The notes: generated by a model not told the origin, from the sequence alone. DNA of 64,000 bases from Candidatus Acidiferrales bacterium (GCA_035934015.1 DASYYH010000008.1:62001-126000), one strand, 5' to 3'. Positions 44,815 to 54,283 are shown, counted from the stretch's first letter. Program-made: numbers and translations.

Positions 44815-45731
44815 ATTGGACAGGCGTAATTCCCGCGATCACCACGTGCTTCGACCAGAACTACAAAATCGATCACAGCTTTATGGCCAGGCATTGCCGC
44901 TGGCTGGTCGAAAGCGCTTGCACGGGCATCGTCCCTCTCGGCTCGCTCGGCGAAGGCTCGACGCTCGAGTACGCGGAAAAACTCGCCGTCATCGAGACTT
45001 GCGTTCGCGCCGTCGGCTCGCAAGTTCCTGTCGCTGCCGCGATTGCTTCGCTGCGCACCGCCGAAGCGGTGGATCTCGCCAAAGCCGCCGCTGACAAGGG
45101 CTGCTCCGGTCTGATGATTCTTCCTCCTTACGTGTATCGTGGCGATTGGCGCGAGATGAAGTCCCACGTCGCCGCTGTCCTTCGCGCTACGAACCTTCCT
45201 TGCATGCTCTATAACAATCCTGTCTCCTACGGCACGGATTTTTTCCCCGAGCAGATTGCCGAACTCGCTCGCGAACACGCCAATCTTGCATCCGTAAAGG
45301 AATCCAGCACTGACGTCCGCCGCGTCACCGCCATTCGCGCTCTGCTCGGCGATCGCCTCGCGATTCTCGTCGGCGTGGACGACGCCATCGTGGAAGGCAT
45401 CCGCGTCGGCGCCGTCGGATGGATCGCTGGTCTCGTCAACGCCTTTCCGCAGGAGTCCGTGGATCTGTTCAACTTTGCCGCCGCCGGCGACTTCGACAAA
45501 GCTTTCGGCATCTATAAGTGGTTCCTGCCGCTCTTGCGCATGGACACCGTTCCGAAATTTGTGCAGCTCATCAAGCTCGCACAGCAAGAAGTCGGCATGG
45601 GCAATGCGCGCGTCCGCGCTCCGCGTTTGGAACTTACCGGCGAAGAGCTCGCCGAAGCAAAGGCCATCATCCGTCGTGCAATGGAAACGCGTCCGCATTC
45701 GCGCGCTGCTCACGAAGCGGCTCGCTCGTAA
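44811..45731 (+). CDS. DapA-family lyase, likely pyrroline-4-hydroxy-2-carboxylate deaminase
   Basis: The 306-residue TIM-barrel protein belongs to the dihydrodipicolinate synthase/N-acetylneuraminate lyase family. The Schiff-base Lys163 lies in LASVKESSTDVRR and Tyr134 in MLYNNPVSYG; GSLGEGSTL matches the carboxylate-binding GxxGE motif. In hydroxyproline pathways this family converts pyrroline-4-hydroxy-2-carboxylate to 2-oxoglutarate semialdehyde with loss of ammonia. The context, directly after the dehydrogenase genes and before an aldehyde dehydrogenase, supports that role over lysine synthesis. AAGAGGAGC precedes the ATG; the start overlaps the previous stop by four bases. Confidence 0.9.
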   Translation: MNWTGVIPAITTCFDQNYKIDHSFMARHCRWLVESACTGIVPLGSLGEGSTLEYAEKLAVIETCVRAVGSQVPVAAAIASLRTAEAVDLAKAAADKGCSGLMILPPYVYRGDWREMKSHVAAVLRATNLPCMLYNNPVSYGTDFFPEQIAELAREHANLASVKESSTDVRRVTAIRALLGDRLAILVGVDDAIVEGIRVGAVGWIAGLVNAFPQESVDLFNFAAAGDFDKAFGIYKWFLPLLRMDTVPKFVQLIKLAQQEVGMGNARVRAPRLELTGEELAEAKAIIRRAMETRPHSRAAHEAARS

Positions 45732-45770
45732 TTTTCATCGCGCGCTTAAAAGAGCAAAAAGGGAGGCCCC

Positions 45771-47408
45771 ATGACACTGACAGGAAGATCAATCATCGGC
45801 TCGCAACTCGCTGAGCCTCGCGGAAAACTTTTTCGCGCCGTCAATCCTGCCACCGGAGAAACGCTTGAGCCTGCGTATTATTCTGCCTCCGATGCCGATG
45901 TGAATCTAGCTGCTGCCGCTGCTGCGCGCGCATTCCCCGTTTATAGTCGCGCCACAGGCAAAGCCAAAGCGGCATTCCTTCGCGAAATCGCCGAAAAAAT
46001 CGAAGCTCTCGGCGACGATCTCGTCAATCGCGCCGTCGTGGAGACTGCCCTGCCTCCGGCGCGCATCAAGACGGAAATCGGCCGCACCTGTTTTCAGCTT
46101 CGCATCTTCGCGCAGCTCGTCGAAGAAGGCTCTTGGGTTTCCGCGCGCATTGACCGCCCCGATCCCAACCGCGCTCCGATTCCCAAGCCCGACATGCGTT
46201 CGCTCGAACGCCCGCTCGGCCCTGTAGCCGTTTTCTGTGCTTCGAATTTTCCTCTCGCCTATTCCGTCGCTGGCGGCGACACGGCCTCCGCGCTCGCTGC
46301 AGGCAATCCCGTCGTCGTTAAGGGCCACAACGCTCATCCGGGCACTGCCGAAATGGTCGGCCAGGCGGTCCGCGATGCCGTTCGTGACTGCGGCTTGCCC
46401 GAAGGAGTTTTTTCCATCGTCTTCGACGCCGGCATCGAAGTCGGCATCGCTCTCGTCAATCATCCCGAAATCAGGGCCGTCGGCTTCACTGGTTCGCGCC
46501 CGGGCGGCCGCGCCTTGATGAACGCCGCCGCCGCGCGCCCGGTGCCGATTCCTGTTTACGCCGAGATGAGCAGCGTGAATCCGTTTTTCATTCTCCCCGG
46601 CGCGATGAAGGAACGCGGCGCCGAAATCGCCAAAGGTCTGCACACTTCCGTCACCGTCGGCGCCGGCCAGTTTTGCACCAAACCCGGCGTCATTATTCCC
46701 GCCAGCGACCTCGAAAATTCCGCGCCTGTGCGCGAATTCGTCTCCAGCTTTGGCGAATTAATGAAGGCGCCCGCCGATTTCATGCTTCTCACCGAGCGCA
46801 TCCATTCCGCTTATTTCGAAGGCGTTCGCGCCCGCGGCGGCAAGCAAGGCATCAGTTTTCTCGCGCAGAATTCGCCTGCGGAAAATGCCGCCGGCTTCCG
46901 CGTCGGTACTTCGCTTTTTGAAATCGAAGCATCGAACTTTCTCGGCGACTCCAGCCTGCAGGACGAAATTTTTGGCCCTTCAACTCTTCTTGTTCGCCAT
47001 TCTTCGCGCGAACAACTCTTCGAAATCGCCCGCAATCTCGAAGGCCATCTCACCGCCACGATTCACGGCACCGAAGAGGATTTGCGCGAATACGCTGATC
47101 TTGTCGCTCTTCTCGAATCCAAAGTCGGCCGCCTGATTTTTAATGGCTATCCCACCGGCCTCGAAGTCGGCCACGCCACCGTCCACGGCGGCCCGTATCC
47201 CGCCACGTCCGACGGCCGCACAACTTCCGTTGGCACGCAGGCCATTCATCGTTTCGCGCGCTTGGTCTGCTACCAGAATTTTCCCGATGCTGCGCTGCCT
47301 GACGAATTGAAGAATAACAATCCGCTCGGCATCTGGCGCCTCATCGATGGCCAAATGACCCGAGACGCCGTCGCCAGCGGCCCCAAAGTTCAGGCGAAAT
47401 CGACGTAG
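45771..47408 (+). CDS. 2-oxoglutarate-semialdehyde dehydrogenase (aldehyde dehydrogenase family)
   Basis: The 545-residue protein is an NAD(P)-dependent aldehyde dehydrogenase. The catalytic nucleophile is Cys302 in GAGQFCTKPG, the base is Glu265 in VYAEMSSVNPFF, and PLAYSVAGGDTASALAAGNP plus FTGSRPGGRAL form the cofactor site. This sequence style is that of the ketoglutaric-semialdehyde group. It would oxidise the semialdehyde to 2-oxoglutarate, completing hydroxyproline catabolism and feeding the TCA cycle. GGGAGG precedes the ATG, and the gene follows the lyase by 39 bases. It is probably the last gene of the operon. Confidence 0.9.
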   Translation: MTLTGRSIIGSQLAEPRGKLFRAVNPATGETLEPAYYSASDADVNLAAAAAARAFPVYSRATGKAKAAFLREIAEKIEALGDDLVNRAVVETALPPARIKTEIGRTCFQLRIFAQLVEEGSWVSARIDRPDPNRAPIPKPDMRSLERPLGPVAVFCASNFPLAYSVAGGDTASALAAGNPVVVKGHNAHPGTAEMVGQAVRDAVRDCGLPEGVFSIVFDAGIEVGIALVNHPEIRAVGFTGSRPGGRALMNAAAARPVPIPVYAEMSSVNPFFILPGAMKERGAEIAKGLHTSVTVGAGQFCTKPGVIIPASDLENSAPVREFVSSFGELMKAPADFMLLTERIHSAYFEGVRARGGKQGISFLAQNSPAENAAGFRVGTSLFEIEASNFLGDSSLQDEIFGPSTLLVRHSSREQLFEIARNLEGHLTATIHGTEEDLREYADLVALLESKVGRLIFNGYPTGLEVGHATVHGGPYPATSDGRTTSVGTQAIHRFARLVCYQNFPDAALPDELKNNNPLGIWRLIDGQMTRDAVASGPKVQAKST

Positions 47409-47484
47409 TGGCGCGAGCGTCGCCGTTATTCTCGACTGCCGTGATCAATCGCAACCGAACGCGCCAGACTCACGAACAACGCCC

Positions 47485-48184
47485 ATGAGCGGCTTAAACA
47501 AGCAGGAACAATTCGCCATCGCAGCCGTCGCCAGGCGTTTTTCCGCGACGCTCGAAAAGAGCCGCGATCCCGCGCACGCCCGCATCATCGTTGAGGGGAA
47601 ACGCGTCACCCTCGACATCGCGACTCTCAAACCGTGCGGCGCTCGCCAAACGAACGTCGCCAGGCCTCATTTGCGCTTCGACAAAGTTGTCATCAGGCTC
47701 ATGGACTGCCTGCAAGCAACGATTGCCAAAACCGCGCCAGACGGCACAACAGTCTTGCTGACTGTCACCGCTCCTATCCGTTTGGCGTCCAAAACCGCCG
47801 CCGCGCTCGAAGCCAAAATCCATGCTCTTCTCCAGCGCAAATCGCCGTGCCGCGACGTCAAAGACACGATCCACAAAAATCGCATCCACATCCGGATTCT
47901 GCGCGGGCCGTCCGCGTCATCGCCAAAAATGATCGGTTTCGTCCACAATCCCGATTCCGATCCGCTTTTGCTTTTGAATCTGTCTCAGGAATTGCTCGGT
48001 CTCGCCGGCCATCAGCCGCGCGACGCCGCGGACGGACGATCGCTGGCTCGTTGTGCTCAGCCCCCGCACAATTTCATGCTTGGAGGCCTGCCGCTACATC
48101 TATTCCCATCTGCGCACGCCCGCCATCTTCAAAAAAATTCTCATTGTCTTCAGCAGTGGTCAAGTCGAGGCCCTCACGAAATAA
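47485..48184 (+). pseudogene. Unknown protein gene with apparent +1 frameshift
   Basis: The first 170 residues read well in the frame from 47485 (VAHIRF-like strand pattern, for example HARIIVEGKRVTLDIATL, TTVLLTVTAPIRLASKTAAA and MIGFVHNPDSDPLLLLNLSQ). After about 48000-48020 that frame turns into low-quality Pro/His/Arg-rich sequence and runs into pyrF. The frame one base later instead gives TPRTDDRWLVVLSPRT, CLEACRYIYSHLRTPAIFKK and ILIVFSSGQVEALTK before a TAA at 48182-48184. A one-base change near 48000-48020 would join them into a protein of about 232 residues. I do not recognise the family. It may be a pseudogene or a sequence error. Confidence 0.6.
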
Positions 48185-48317
48185 ATCCACTTCGCCCCCG
48201 GGTCGCCGGCGCAGGTAACGCGTTGTTGCCCGCCCCGCCGCTCCTTACCGCTCAGCCTTCAGGTCGCAGTTCACGCTTCCTTGGCCTCGTGATAGAATCC
48301 GCCGCCGAACTCGCCCT

Positions 48318-49265
48318 ATGAAACCATTCTCCGATCGGCTCATCGCGCGTGTGTGTGAAGTCGGCAATCCCTGCGTCGTCGGCCTCGATCCGCGCATCGA
48401 TCTAATGCCTGCATTCGTCAAGTCCGGCCGCGGCCGTCCCACGAGAGAAGTTGTCTGTTCGATCATCTCCGATTTCCACGAACTCGTCCTCGACGTCGTC
48501 TCCGGCCTCGTCCCCGCCGTGAAGCCCCAACTCGCTTTCTTTGAGCAATACGGCTCCGCCGGCATCGAAGCGTTCGAAGGCACGGTTCGCGCCGCGAAAG
48601 CTCGCGGCTTTCTCGTCATCGCCGACGCCAAGCGCAACGATATCTCCTCCACTGCCGAAGCTTACGCCTCCGCTTATCTTGGTGGCGTGAACGTCCTCGG
48701 CGAGCGGCAAACCACCTTCGACGCCGACGCCATGACCGTAACACCATATCTCGGCCGCGATACTCTGCTTCCTTTCGTGCAGGCCTGCGCCAGGCATTCC
48801 AAAGGCATCTTCGTCGTCTTGAAAACCTCCAATCATGGCTCGCGCGAATTTCAGGATCAAATCCTTCGCTCCACCGGACGCCCGCTCTATGAGTCCGTCG
48901 CCTCGGCCATCGTGAGTGTCGGCGGCGATCTCATCGGCGAATCATCTTATAGTTCTGTCGGTGCTGTTGTCGGCGCCACGTTCACCGAAGCCGCCAGAAA
49001 CCTGCGTGCTCTGATGCCTCACGCGCTCTTCCTCGTCACCGGCTATGGTGCGCAGGGCGCTCGCGGCAATGAAGCCGCTGTTTGCTTCAATTCCGATGGC
49101 CTCGGCGCCATCGTCAATTCCGCGCGGGGAATCACGTACTCCTATCGCCACGCCGGTATCTCGCGCGACGAATTTGTCCGCGGTCTTCGCGAAAATACGC
49201 TTCGCATGATCGAAGACGTGACCTCCGCCATCGCCCATCGCTCGCGCCAGCTCGCCGCCATCTAG
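48318..49265 (+). CDS. pyrF: Orotidine 5'-phosphate decarboxylase (type 2)
   Basis: PyrF converts orotidine monophosphate to UMP, the last step of pyrimidine synthesis. The 315-residue protein has the catalytic signature VIADAKRNDIS, with Lys105 and the Asp pair, the phosphate-binding end (FLVTGYGAQGARG, NSARGITYSYRHAG), and CVVGLDPRIDLMPAF near the N-terminus. Length and motif style fit the longer type 2 PyrF group rather than the E. coli type. No other pyr gene is adjacent. The ATG at 48318 has no strong ribosome binding site. Confidence 0.95.
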   Translation: MKPFSDRLIARVCEVGNPCVVGLDPRIDLMPAFVKSGRGRPTREVVCSIISDFHELVLDVVSGLVPAVKPQLAFFEQYGSAGIEAFEGTVRAAKARGFLVIADAKRNDISSTAEAYASAYLGGVNVLGERQTTFDADAMTVTPYLGRDTLLPFVQACARHSKGIFVVLKTSNHGSREFQDQILRSTGRPLYESVASAIVSVGGDLIGESSYSSVGAVVGATFTEAARNLRALMPHALFLVTGYGAQGARGNEAAVCFNSDGLGAIVNSARGITYSYRHAGISRDEFVRGLRENTLRMIEDVTSAIAHRSRQLAAI

Positions 49266-49397
49266 CCTGACTCCCCGGACCTTCCGTCATTTCCACAGGG
49301 AAATGCTGGCAAATCGCTCTTTTTCGTTTATGATTCGCGCTTCCGGCCGCATCGTATTGCACGCCGGGCGATCTCCAACTGGGGAGGAGAATTCCAA

Positions 49398-52148
49398 ATG
49401 AAGTGTGCACATTCGTCTGCGGAAAAATCTGTTTTCTGGATCAGTCTGATTACTTTTCTTTTTCTCGCGAGCGTTCTTACTGTGGGCGTTCTTGCCCAAA
49501 ATGACCCTTCGCAGTCGATGCAAGACGATGCTGGCGCGCGAGGATCGCGCAGCGACTCTTCGTATCCCGCCCGTCCCAATTTTACTCTCGCCGAGCGCTT
49601 CGTTCCTTCCGCGGTCGAGAAGCTCGTTTTTGATATGAGCGTTACGCCGCATTGGTTCGAACTTTCCGATCGCTTCTGGTACAGCTATGAAACTCCCGAG
49701 GGCACGAGCTACTGGGTCGTTGATCCGCTCAAGCGCACCAAGACTCCTCTCTTCAACAACGCCAAGCTCGCCGCGCAGTTGTCCACGCTCACCGCCTACG
49801 CCTACGACGCGCAACACTTGCCCATCAAGAATTTGAAGCTCGTCAAGAGCGACACGGCTCTTCAATTCGAAGTCGAGGTCTCGAAGGACGCCGTCATTCC
49901 CAACGAAACCAGGAAAGCCCAAACCAACGAAGAAGAAACAATTCAAGAAGACAAAGAGCATCAGCAAATGGGCCAGCAAAATCAGCAGAATGGCGAAGGC
50001 CAGGAAGGCCAAGAAGCCAAGCCGCCCGCCACGCGCACCATTTATTTCGAACTTGATCTCGCCACCGGCAAAGTCACTCGCCTTGACGGCATGGAAGCGC
50101 CGCTCAAGAAGCCCATGTGGGCCTCCGTTTCTCCCGATGGCAAAACCATCGTTTTCGCCCGCGGTTTCAATCTCTATATGATGGACGCCGACAATTACAA
50201 AAAAGCCCAGAAAAATCCCGGCGATAAATCCATCGTCGAAACGCAGCTCGCCACTGACGGTGTCGACCGCTTCAGCTACGCCCGCCTCCTCGTCGACGAG
50301 GAAAAAGAAGCGCTCAAGAAATATCAGAAGGGCGATGCAAATCCTGTTGGCCCGCGCACCGTTCCCATTTCAATTTCTTGGTCCAAGGACTCCAAAAAAT
50401 TCGCCGTCGTTCGCTCCGACAATAGAAAAGTTGCCGACCTCTGGGTCATCCACACGCTCGCCAATCCGCGTCCCACGCTCGAAACATATCCCTACGCCAT
50501 GGCCGGCGACGTCAACGTCCCGCAATACAAAATGCAAGTTTTCGACGTGGCCACCAGGCAGTATCTCGTGATTCAAACCGCCGGCTTTAAGGATCAGACC
50601 GTCTCCATTTCCACCGATCGCATCCTCGCGCGCGATCGCGAACACGAATTGCAGCAGACCGAAGGCGAGCAGCGCAATTTCGGCGGTTTCGGCGCGCCGA
50701 TGGTCGGCCCATGGGTCTCCGACACTTCCGACAAGCTCTATTTCGTCCGCAGCAGCCGCGATCTCCATCGCATCGACGTCTGCGTCGCGGACACCTCCAC
50801 GGGCGCGTCGAAAGTTCTCATTCAAGAACGCTCCAATGCCTACATGGACGATCGCCCCTTGCGCCTCATCAATAATGGCCAGGAGCTCATCTGGTGGTCC
50901 GAACGCGACGGCTGGGCGCACTATTATCTTTACGACTCCGAGGGCCACCTGAAAAACCAAATCGACTCCGGCGAATATATGGCCGACCAGATCCTCGACA
51001 TCGATTCCAAAACGCGCGAAATGTACTTCACCGCCACCGGCCACGAGTCCGGCGAAGATCCCTATTACGTCCATCTCTACAGAATTAATCTCGATGGCTC
51101 CGGCCTGAAGCTTCTCGACCCCGGCAATTTCAACAACGCCTTCAGTGCCTCGGATTCCGGCAAATATTTCATCGACACGTATTCGCGCGTCGATACCGCT
51201 CCCATCTCCGTCCTTGATGACGATCAGGGTTTGAAACTCCTCGATCTCGAAACCACCGACGTCAGTCGCCTGCTTCAGGCCGGCTTCAAATATCCCGAAA
51301 CATTCCACGTCAAGGCCGCCGACGGCATCACCGATCTCTATGGCGTGATGTACAAGCCTTTCGATTTCGATCCGTCGCGTAAATATCCCATCATCGAATA
51401 CGTCTATCCCGGTCCGCAGACCGAAAGCGTCACGAAATCCTTTTCGCCCAAAAATCAGGATGTCGCGCTCGCGCAGCTCGGATTCATCGTCATCGAAGTC
51501 GGCAATCGCGGCGGCAGCCCGCAGCGCGACAAGTGGTACGACACGTACGGCTACGGCAACCTCCGCGATTACGGCCTTGCCGATAAAAAGGCCGCTGCCG
51601 AAGAGCTTGCCGCCATTCATCCGTATATCGACATCGACCGCGTCGGCATCTGGGGCCATTCCGGCGGCGGCTTCATGACTGCCGCGGCCATGCTTCAGTA
51701 TCCCGATTTCTTCAAGGTCGGCTGGTCGGAATCAGGCAATCACGAAAACAACGTCTACAACAAATTCTGGAGCGAGAAATATCACGGCATCAAGGAAACC
51801 GACGAAAAAGACGGCACCGTGAAGTTCCTCTATCACATCGACAAAAATTCCGAACTCGCCAGAAATCTCAAGGGCCATCTCATGCTCACCACCGGCGACA
51901 TGGACAACAACGTCCACATGGCCAACACCATGCGTCTTGCCAACGCGCTCATCAAAGCCAATAAGCGTTTCGACATGTTTGTCCTGCCCGGCATGCGTCA
52001 CAGCTACATGCCCGTAGCCGAATATGTTTTCTGGATGCGCGCGAATTATTTCTGCCGCTGGCTCCTCGGCTCGTCGGAAACTGGACCCGACGTCCTCGAG
52101 CTCCAGCGCAAGGAGCAAGCCACTCCGAGCCACAAACTCGAGCAGTGA
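49398..52148 (+). CDS. Secreted S9-family peptidase (dipeptidyl peptidase IV-like)
   Basis: The 916-residue protein has an N-terminal membrane or signal helix (SLITFLFLASVLTVGVLAQ in this frame region), a beta-propeller DPP-IV-type domain (about residues 60-640, with SPDGKTIVFARG and the low-complexity Gln/Glu-rich insert near 190-215), and an alpha/beta hydrolase domain. The catalytic triad is Ser755 (WGHSGGGF), Asp in TTGDMDNNVH, and His in GMRHSYMPVAE. Such enzymes cut dipeptides, often after Pro or Ala. Standing two genes from the hydroxyproline operon, it might release proline-containing peptides for uptake, but this is inference. GGAGGAG precedes the ATG. Confidence 0.92.
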   Translation: MKCAHSSAEKSVFWISLITFLFLASVLTVGVLAQNDPSQSMQDDAGARGSRSDSSYPARPNFTLAERFVPSAVEKLVFDMSVTPHWFELSDRFWYSYETPEGTSYWVVDPLKRTKTPLFNNAKLAAQLSTLTAYAYDAQHLPIKNLKLVKSDTALQFEVEVSKDAVIPNETRKAQTNEEETIQEDKEHQQMGQQNQQNGEGQEGQEAKPPATRTIYFELDLATGKVTRLDGMEAPLKKPMWASVSPDGKTIVFARGFNLYMMDADNYKKAQKNPGDKSIVETQLATDGVDRFSYARLLVDEEKEALKKYQKGDANPVGPRTVPISISWSKDSKKFAVVRSDNRKVADLWVIHTLANPRPTLETYPYAMAGDVNVPQYKMQVFDVATRQYLVIQTAGFKDQTVSISTDRILARDREHELQQTEGEQRNFGGFGAPMVGPWVSDTSDKLYFVRSSRDLHRIDVCVADTSTGASKVLIQERSNAYMDDRPLRLINNGQELIWWSERDGWAHYYLYDSEGHLKNQIDSGEYMADQILDIDSKTREMYFTATGHESGEDPYYVHLYRINLDGSGLKLLDPGNFNNAFSASDSGKYFIDTYSRVDTAPISVLDDDQGLKLLDLETTDVSRLLQAGFKYPETFHVKAADGITDLYGVMYKPFDFDPSRKYPIIEYVYPGPQTESVTKSFSPKNQDVALAQLGFIVIEVGNRGGSPQRDKWYDTYGYGNLRDYGLADKKAAAEELAAIHPYIDIDRVGIWGHSGGGFMTAAAMLQYPDFFKVGWSESGNHENNVYNKFWSEKYHGIKETDEKDGTVKFLYHIDKNSELARNLKGHLMLTTGDMDNNVHMANTMRLANALIKANKRFDMFVLPGMRHSYMPVAEYVFWMRANYFCRWLLGSSETGPDVLELQRKEQATPSHKLEQ

Positions 52149-52211
52149 ATCATCGTTCGGCGCTCGCCTGGCCACGCGCTCTCAGGCCGGCGAGCGTCAG
52201 CCTCTGTCGCT

Positions 52212-53738
52212 TCAGTTCTGTGCTGGCGCGCTGTGCGTTCGGTTTCTCCGCGCGCTTTCGAGAGCCACTGCCAGCCGCTCGACTCCCCGCCGCAACTCTC
52301 TTGCGTCGACCGCCGCAAATCCCAGCAACAGTCCTTCGCCCACTCGATGCTTGATCGCGAATTGTCCTATGGTCATGACTTCAATGCCTAACGCTGCTGC
52401 CGCTGCCGCCGCACTTTTTGCTGATATCTCCGATTCGAGCCATCCCACCGTCGTCATGCCCGCTTCGATCTCCTGGATGCGCAGCACTCCCGCCAGTTTT
52501 TGCTGTGCCGCTTCTTGCAGCACCGCGAGCCGTTCCGCATAAAGCTCGCGCATGGATCGGATGTGTCGTGCGAAATGACCCTCCGTCATGAAGTCGCAAA
52601 GCGTCGCCTGCTCGATCGTCGCGGAAGAAAAGTCCGCAATGAATTTCGCGGCGGCGAATTTTTCAATCAGCGTCTCTGGCACGATCAAATAGCCCAGCCG
52701 CAGCCCGGGAAAGAGCACTTTGCTGAAGCTGCCCGCGAACACCACCGAGCCTGTTTGGTCCAATCCTTGCAGCGCCGGGATCGGCCGTCCCGAATAACGA
52801 TATTCGCTGTCGTAATCGTCTTCGAAAATCAATCCTCTCGTCCGTCGTGCCCAGTTGAGCAGCGCAAGCCGTCGTTCGAGCGACATCGTTGAGCCTAGAG
52901 GAAACTGATGCGCCGGTGTCACATAGGCTAGCTTCGCCTGTTCGTAGTCGCGCTGTCCTTCCTCAATGCAAATCCCGTGCGCGTCAACGGGCACGGGAAT
53001 AATTTTCGTTCCGGCGGCCCGGAGCAAAAATCTCGCGCCGAAATAGCACGGGTCTTCCACCAGCACAGCGTCGCCCTCATCGAGCGTCACCTGTGCCGTC
53101 AGGCTCAATGCCTGTTGCGTTCCCGATATAATGACGATTTGCTCCGCCGTGCATCGCACGCCGCGCGCCGTTCCCGCATAGCTGGCGATTGCTTCGCGCA
53201 ACGGCCGGTAGCCGCGCGGATCGATATCTCCCAGCAGCTTTCCCGCGCCTTGCTGCAAGCGTCGTGCCGCAATTTGCATCCAGGCGCGCGCTGGAAATTC
53301 ATCCAGCGCAGGCTCCCCTCCGCGAAATGCTCGCGCAGGTTGCGGCCGGGCGTGAAGACCGGTCGGCAATCGCCGCGCAAATCGGGAAAGCCGCGGAGTC
53401 CTTCGCGCTCGTTTCGTCGCTCCGTCGTTCGTCCGCCTCGCATGCAGCATGTCCTCCGGCAGCAGCCGGTTGACGTACGTCCCCGAACCAGTTTTTCCCT
53501 CGAGGTATCCTTCCGAATGCAATTGCTCAAACGCCGCCACGGCCGTCCCGCGCGATAATCCATACTGTCGCGCCAGTTCTCTCGTTGAAGGCAGCCGCAT
53601 TCCGCGCTGGATGCGATTCTCCAGGATCGCCCGTCGCAGCTCCTCGCAAAGCCATTCCAGCATTCCGCTCTTCGCGGCCCGTTCGCCCAGTGTGACTTCG
53701 AAAGATGCCGCGCTTTTTGTCATCCCTAAATGGTACAT
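52212..53738 (-). CDS. MocR/GabR-type PLP-binding transcriptional regulator
   Basis: The 508-residue protein joins a GntR winged helix (residues about 25-95: LCEELRRAILENRIQRGMRL, STRELARQYGLSRGTAVAAF) to a fold-type I aminotransferase-like domain. The latter has SGTQQALSLTAQVTLDEGDA, EDDYDSEYRYSGRPIPAL, and the PLP Lys in FAGSFSKVLFPGLRLGY. MocR proteins sense PLP or an amino compound and control divergent transport or metabolic genes. It lies back to back with the DoxX/cupin pair, sharing a region with an inverted repeat at 53754-53773. Starts at 53738 and 53723 are both possible; the former places a TGG half-site over its start codon. Confidence 0.88.
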   Translation of the reverse strand: MYHLGMTKSAASFEVTLGERAAKSGMLEWLCEELRRAILENRIQRGMRLPSTRELARQYGLSRGTAVAAFEQLHSEGYLEGKTGSGTYVNRLLPEDMLHARRTNDGATKRARRTPRLSRFARRLPTGLHARPQPARAFRGGEPALDEFPARAWMQIAARRLQQGAGKLLGDIDPRGYRPLREAIASYAGTARGVRCTAEQIVIISGTQQALSLTAQVTLDEGDAVLVEDPCYFGARFLLRAAGTKIIPVPVDAHGICIEEGQRDYEQAKLAYVTPAHQFPLGSTMSLERRLALLNWARRTRGLIFEDDYDSEYRYSGRPIPALQGLDQTGSVVFAGSFSKVLFPGLRLGYLIVPETLIEKFAAAKFIADFSSATIEQATLCDFMTEGHFARHIRSMRELYAERLAVLQEAAQQKLAGVLRIQEIEAGMTTVGWLESEISAKSAAAAAAALGIEVMTIGQFAIKHRVGEGLLLGFAAVDARELRRGVERLAVALESARRNRTHSAPAQN

Positions 53739-53753
53739 CCAATTTCTTCATAA

Positions 53754-53773
53754 TGGACCTTTTCAATGGTCCA
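53754..53773. promoter_or_regulatory. Inverted repeat, candidate MocR operator
   Basis: TGGACC-N8-GGTCCA is a perfect inverted repeat between the divergent MocR and DoxX genes. Related half-sites TGGTAC (53731-53736) and TGGTCC (53767-53772) on the same strand suggest additional direct-repeat contacts, as MocR-family proteins usually require. CATAAT (53749-53754) just upstream could be a -10 box for the DoxX gene, which would place this site over the start of transcription. Confidence 0.45.
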
Positions 53774-53809
53774 CTTCTTGTCTATCTTCCGAGTCGGAGG
53801 GTGAAACTC

Positions 53810-54283
53810 ATGGCTGCCGGCGCGCAATCACATTCAGCTCCATTTCTTGCCGGCGCCGGCCTTCGCTTCCAAAAAACCGCGCTCGTCTATGCCCGCGTTG
53901 CGCTGGCTGCCGCCTTTCTCTCCTCCGTCGCGGATCGTTTCGGCTTTTGGGGTCCGCCGGGGGAATTCGGCGTGTCTTGGGGCAATTGGAAGAGTTTTGT
54001 GGCCACCGTCGCGTACATGAATCCTTTCCTTCCTCGGAGCGCGGCTCCGATTCTCTCCGTCATCGTGACGTGCTTGGAGTTGGGGCTGGCTACATTGTTG
54101 CTTTTGGGCGTCTGGCGGCGGGAGGTTGCCGCGGCTTGTTCCGCATTGCTCTTTTTGTTTGCTACTTCGCTGGCGGTTTTCGTCGGAGTTAAAACCGCGC
54201 TCGCCTATTCCGTCTACTCCGCTTCCGCCGCCGCGCTCCTTCTCGCGCTGGCTTCTCCATGTGGCAAAGAAGGGGCCTCCTGA
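53810..54283 (+). CDS. DoxX-like membrane protein
   Basis: The 157-residue protein has four predicted membrane helices (TALVYARVALAAAFLSSVAD, APILSVIVTCLELGLATLLL, VAAACSALLFLFATSLAVFV, YSVYSASAAALLLALASPCG). The pattern FGPPGEFG in the first loop matches DoxX/MauE-type proteins of small redox or oxidative-stress membrane systems. I chose the ATG at 53810, with GGAGG about nine bases upstream, over an in-frame ATG at 53753 that would lie in the operator region. Its TGA shares one base with the next gene's ATG (TGATG), so it is co-translated with the cupin. Confidence 0.68.
   Translation: MAAGAQSHSAPFLAGAGLRFQKTALVYARVALAAAFLSSVADRFGFWGPPGEFGVSWGNWKSFVATVAYMNPFLPRSAAPILSVIVTCLELGLATLLLLGVWRREVAAACSALLFLFATSLAVFVGVKTALAYSVYSASAAALLLALASPCGKEGAS

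Noticed and set aside
50370-51659. 429-codon minus-strand open frame inside the S9 peptidase gene
   Set aside because: Composition is Asp/Val/Gly-rich and mirrors the sense gene's codon bias; the sense strand has a complete catalytic triad.
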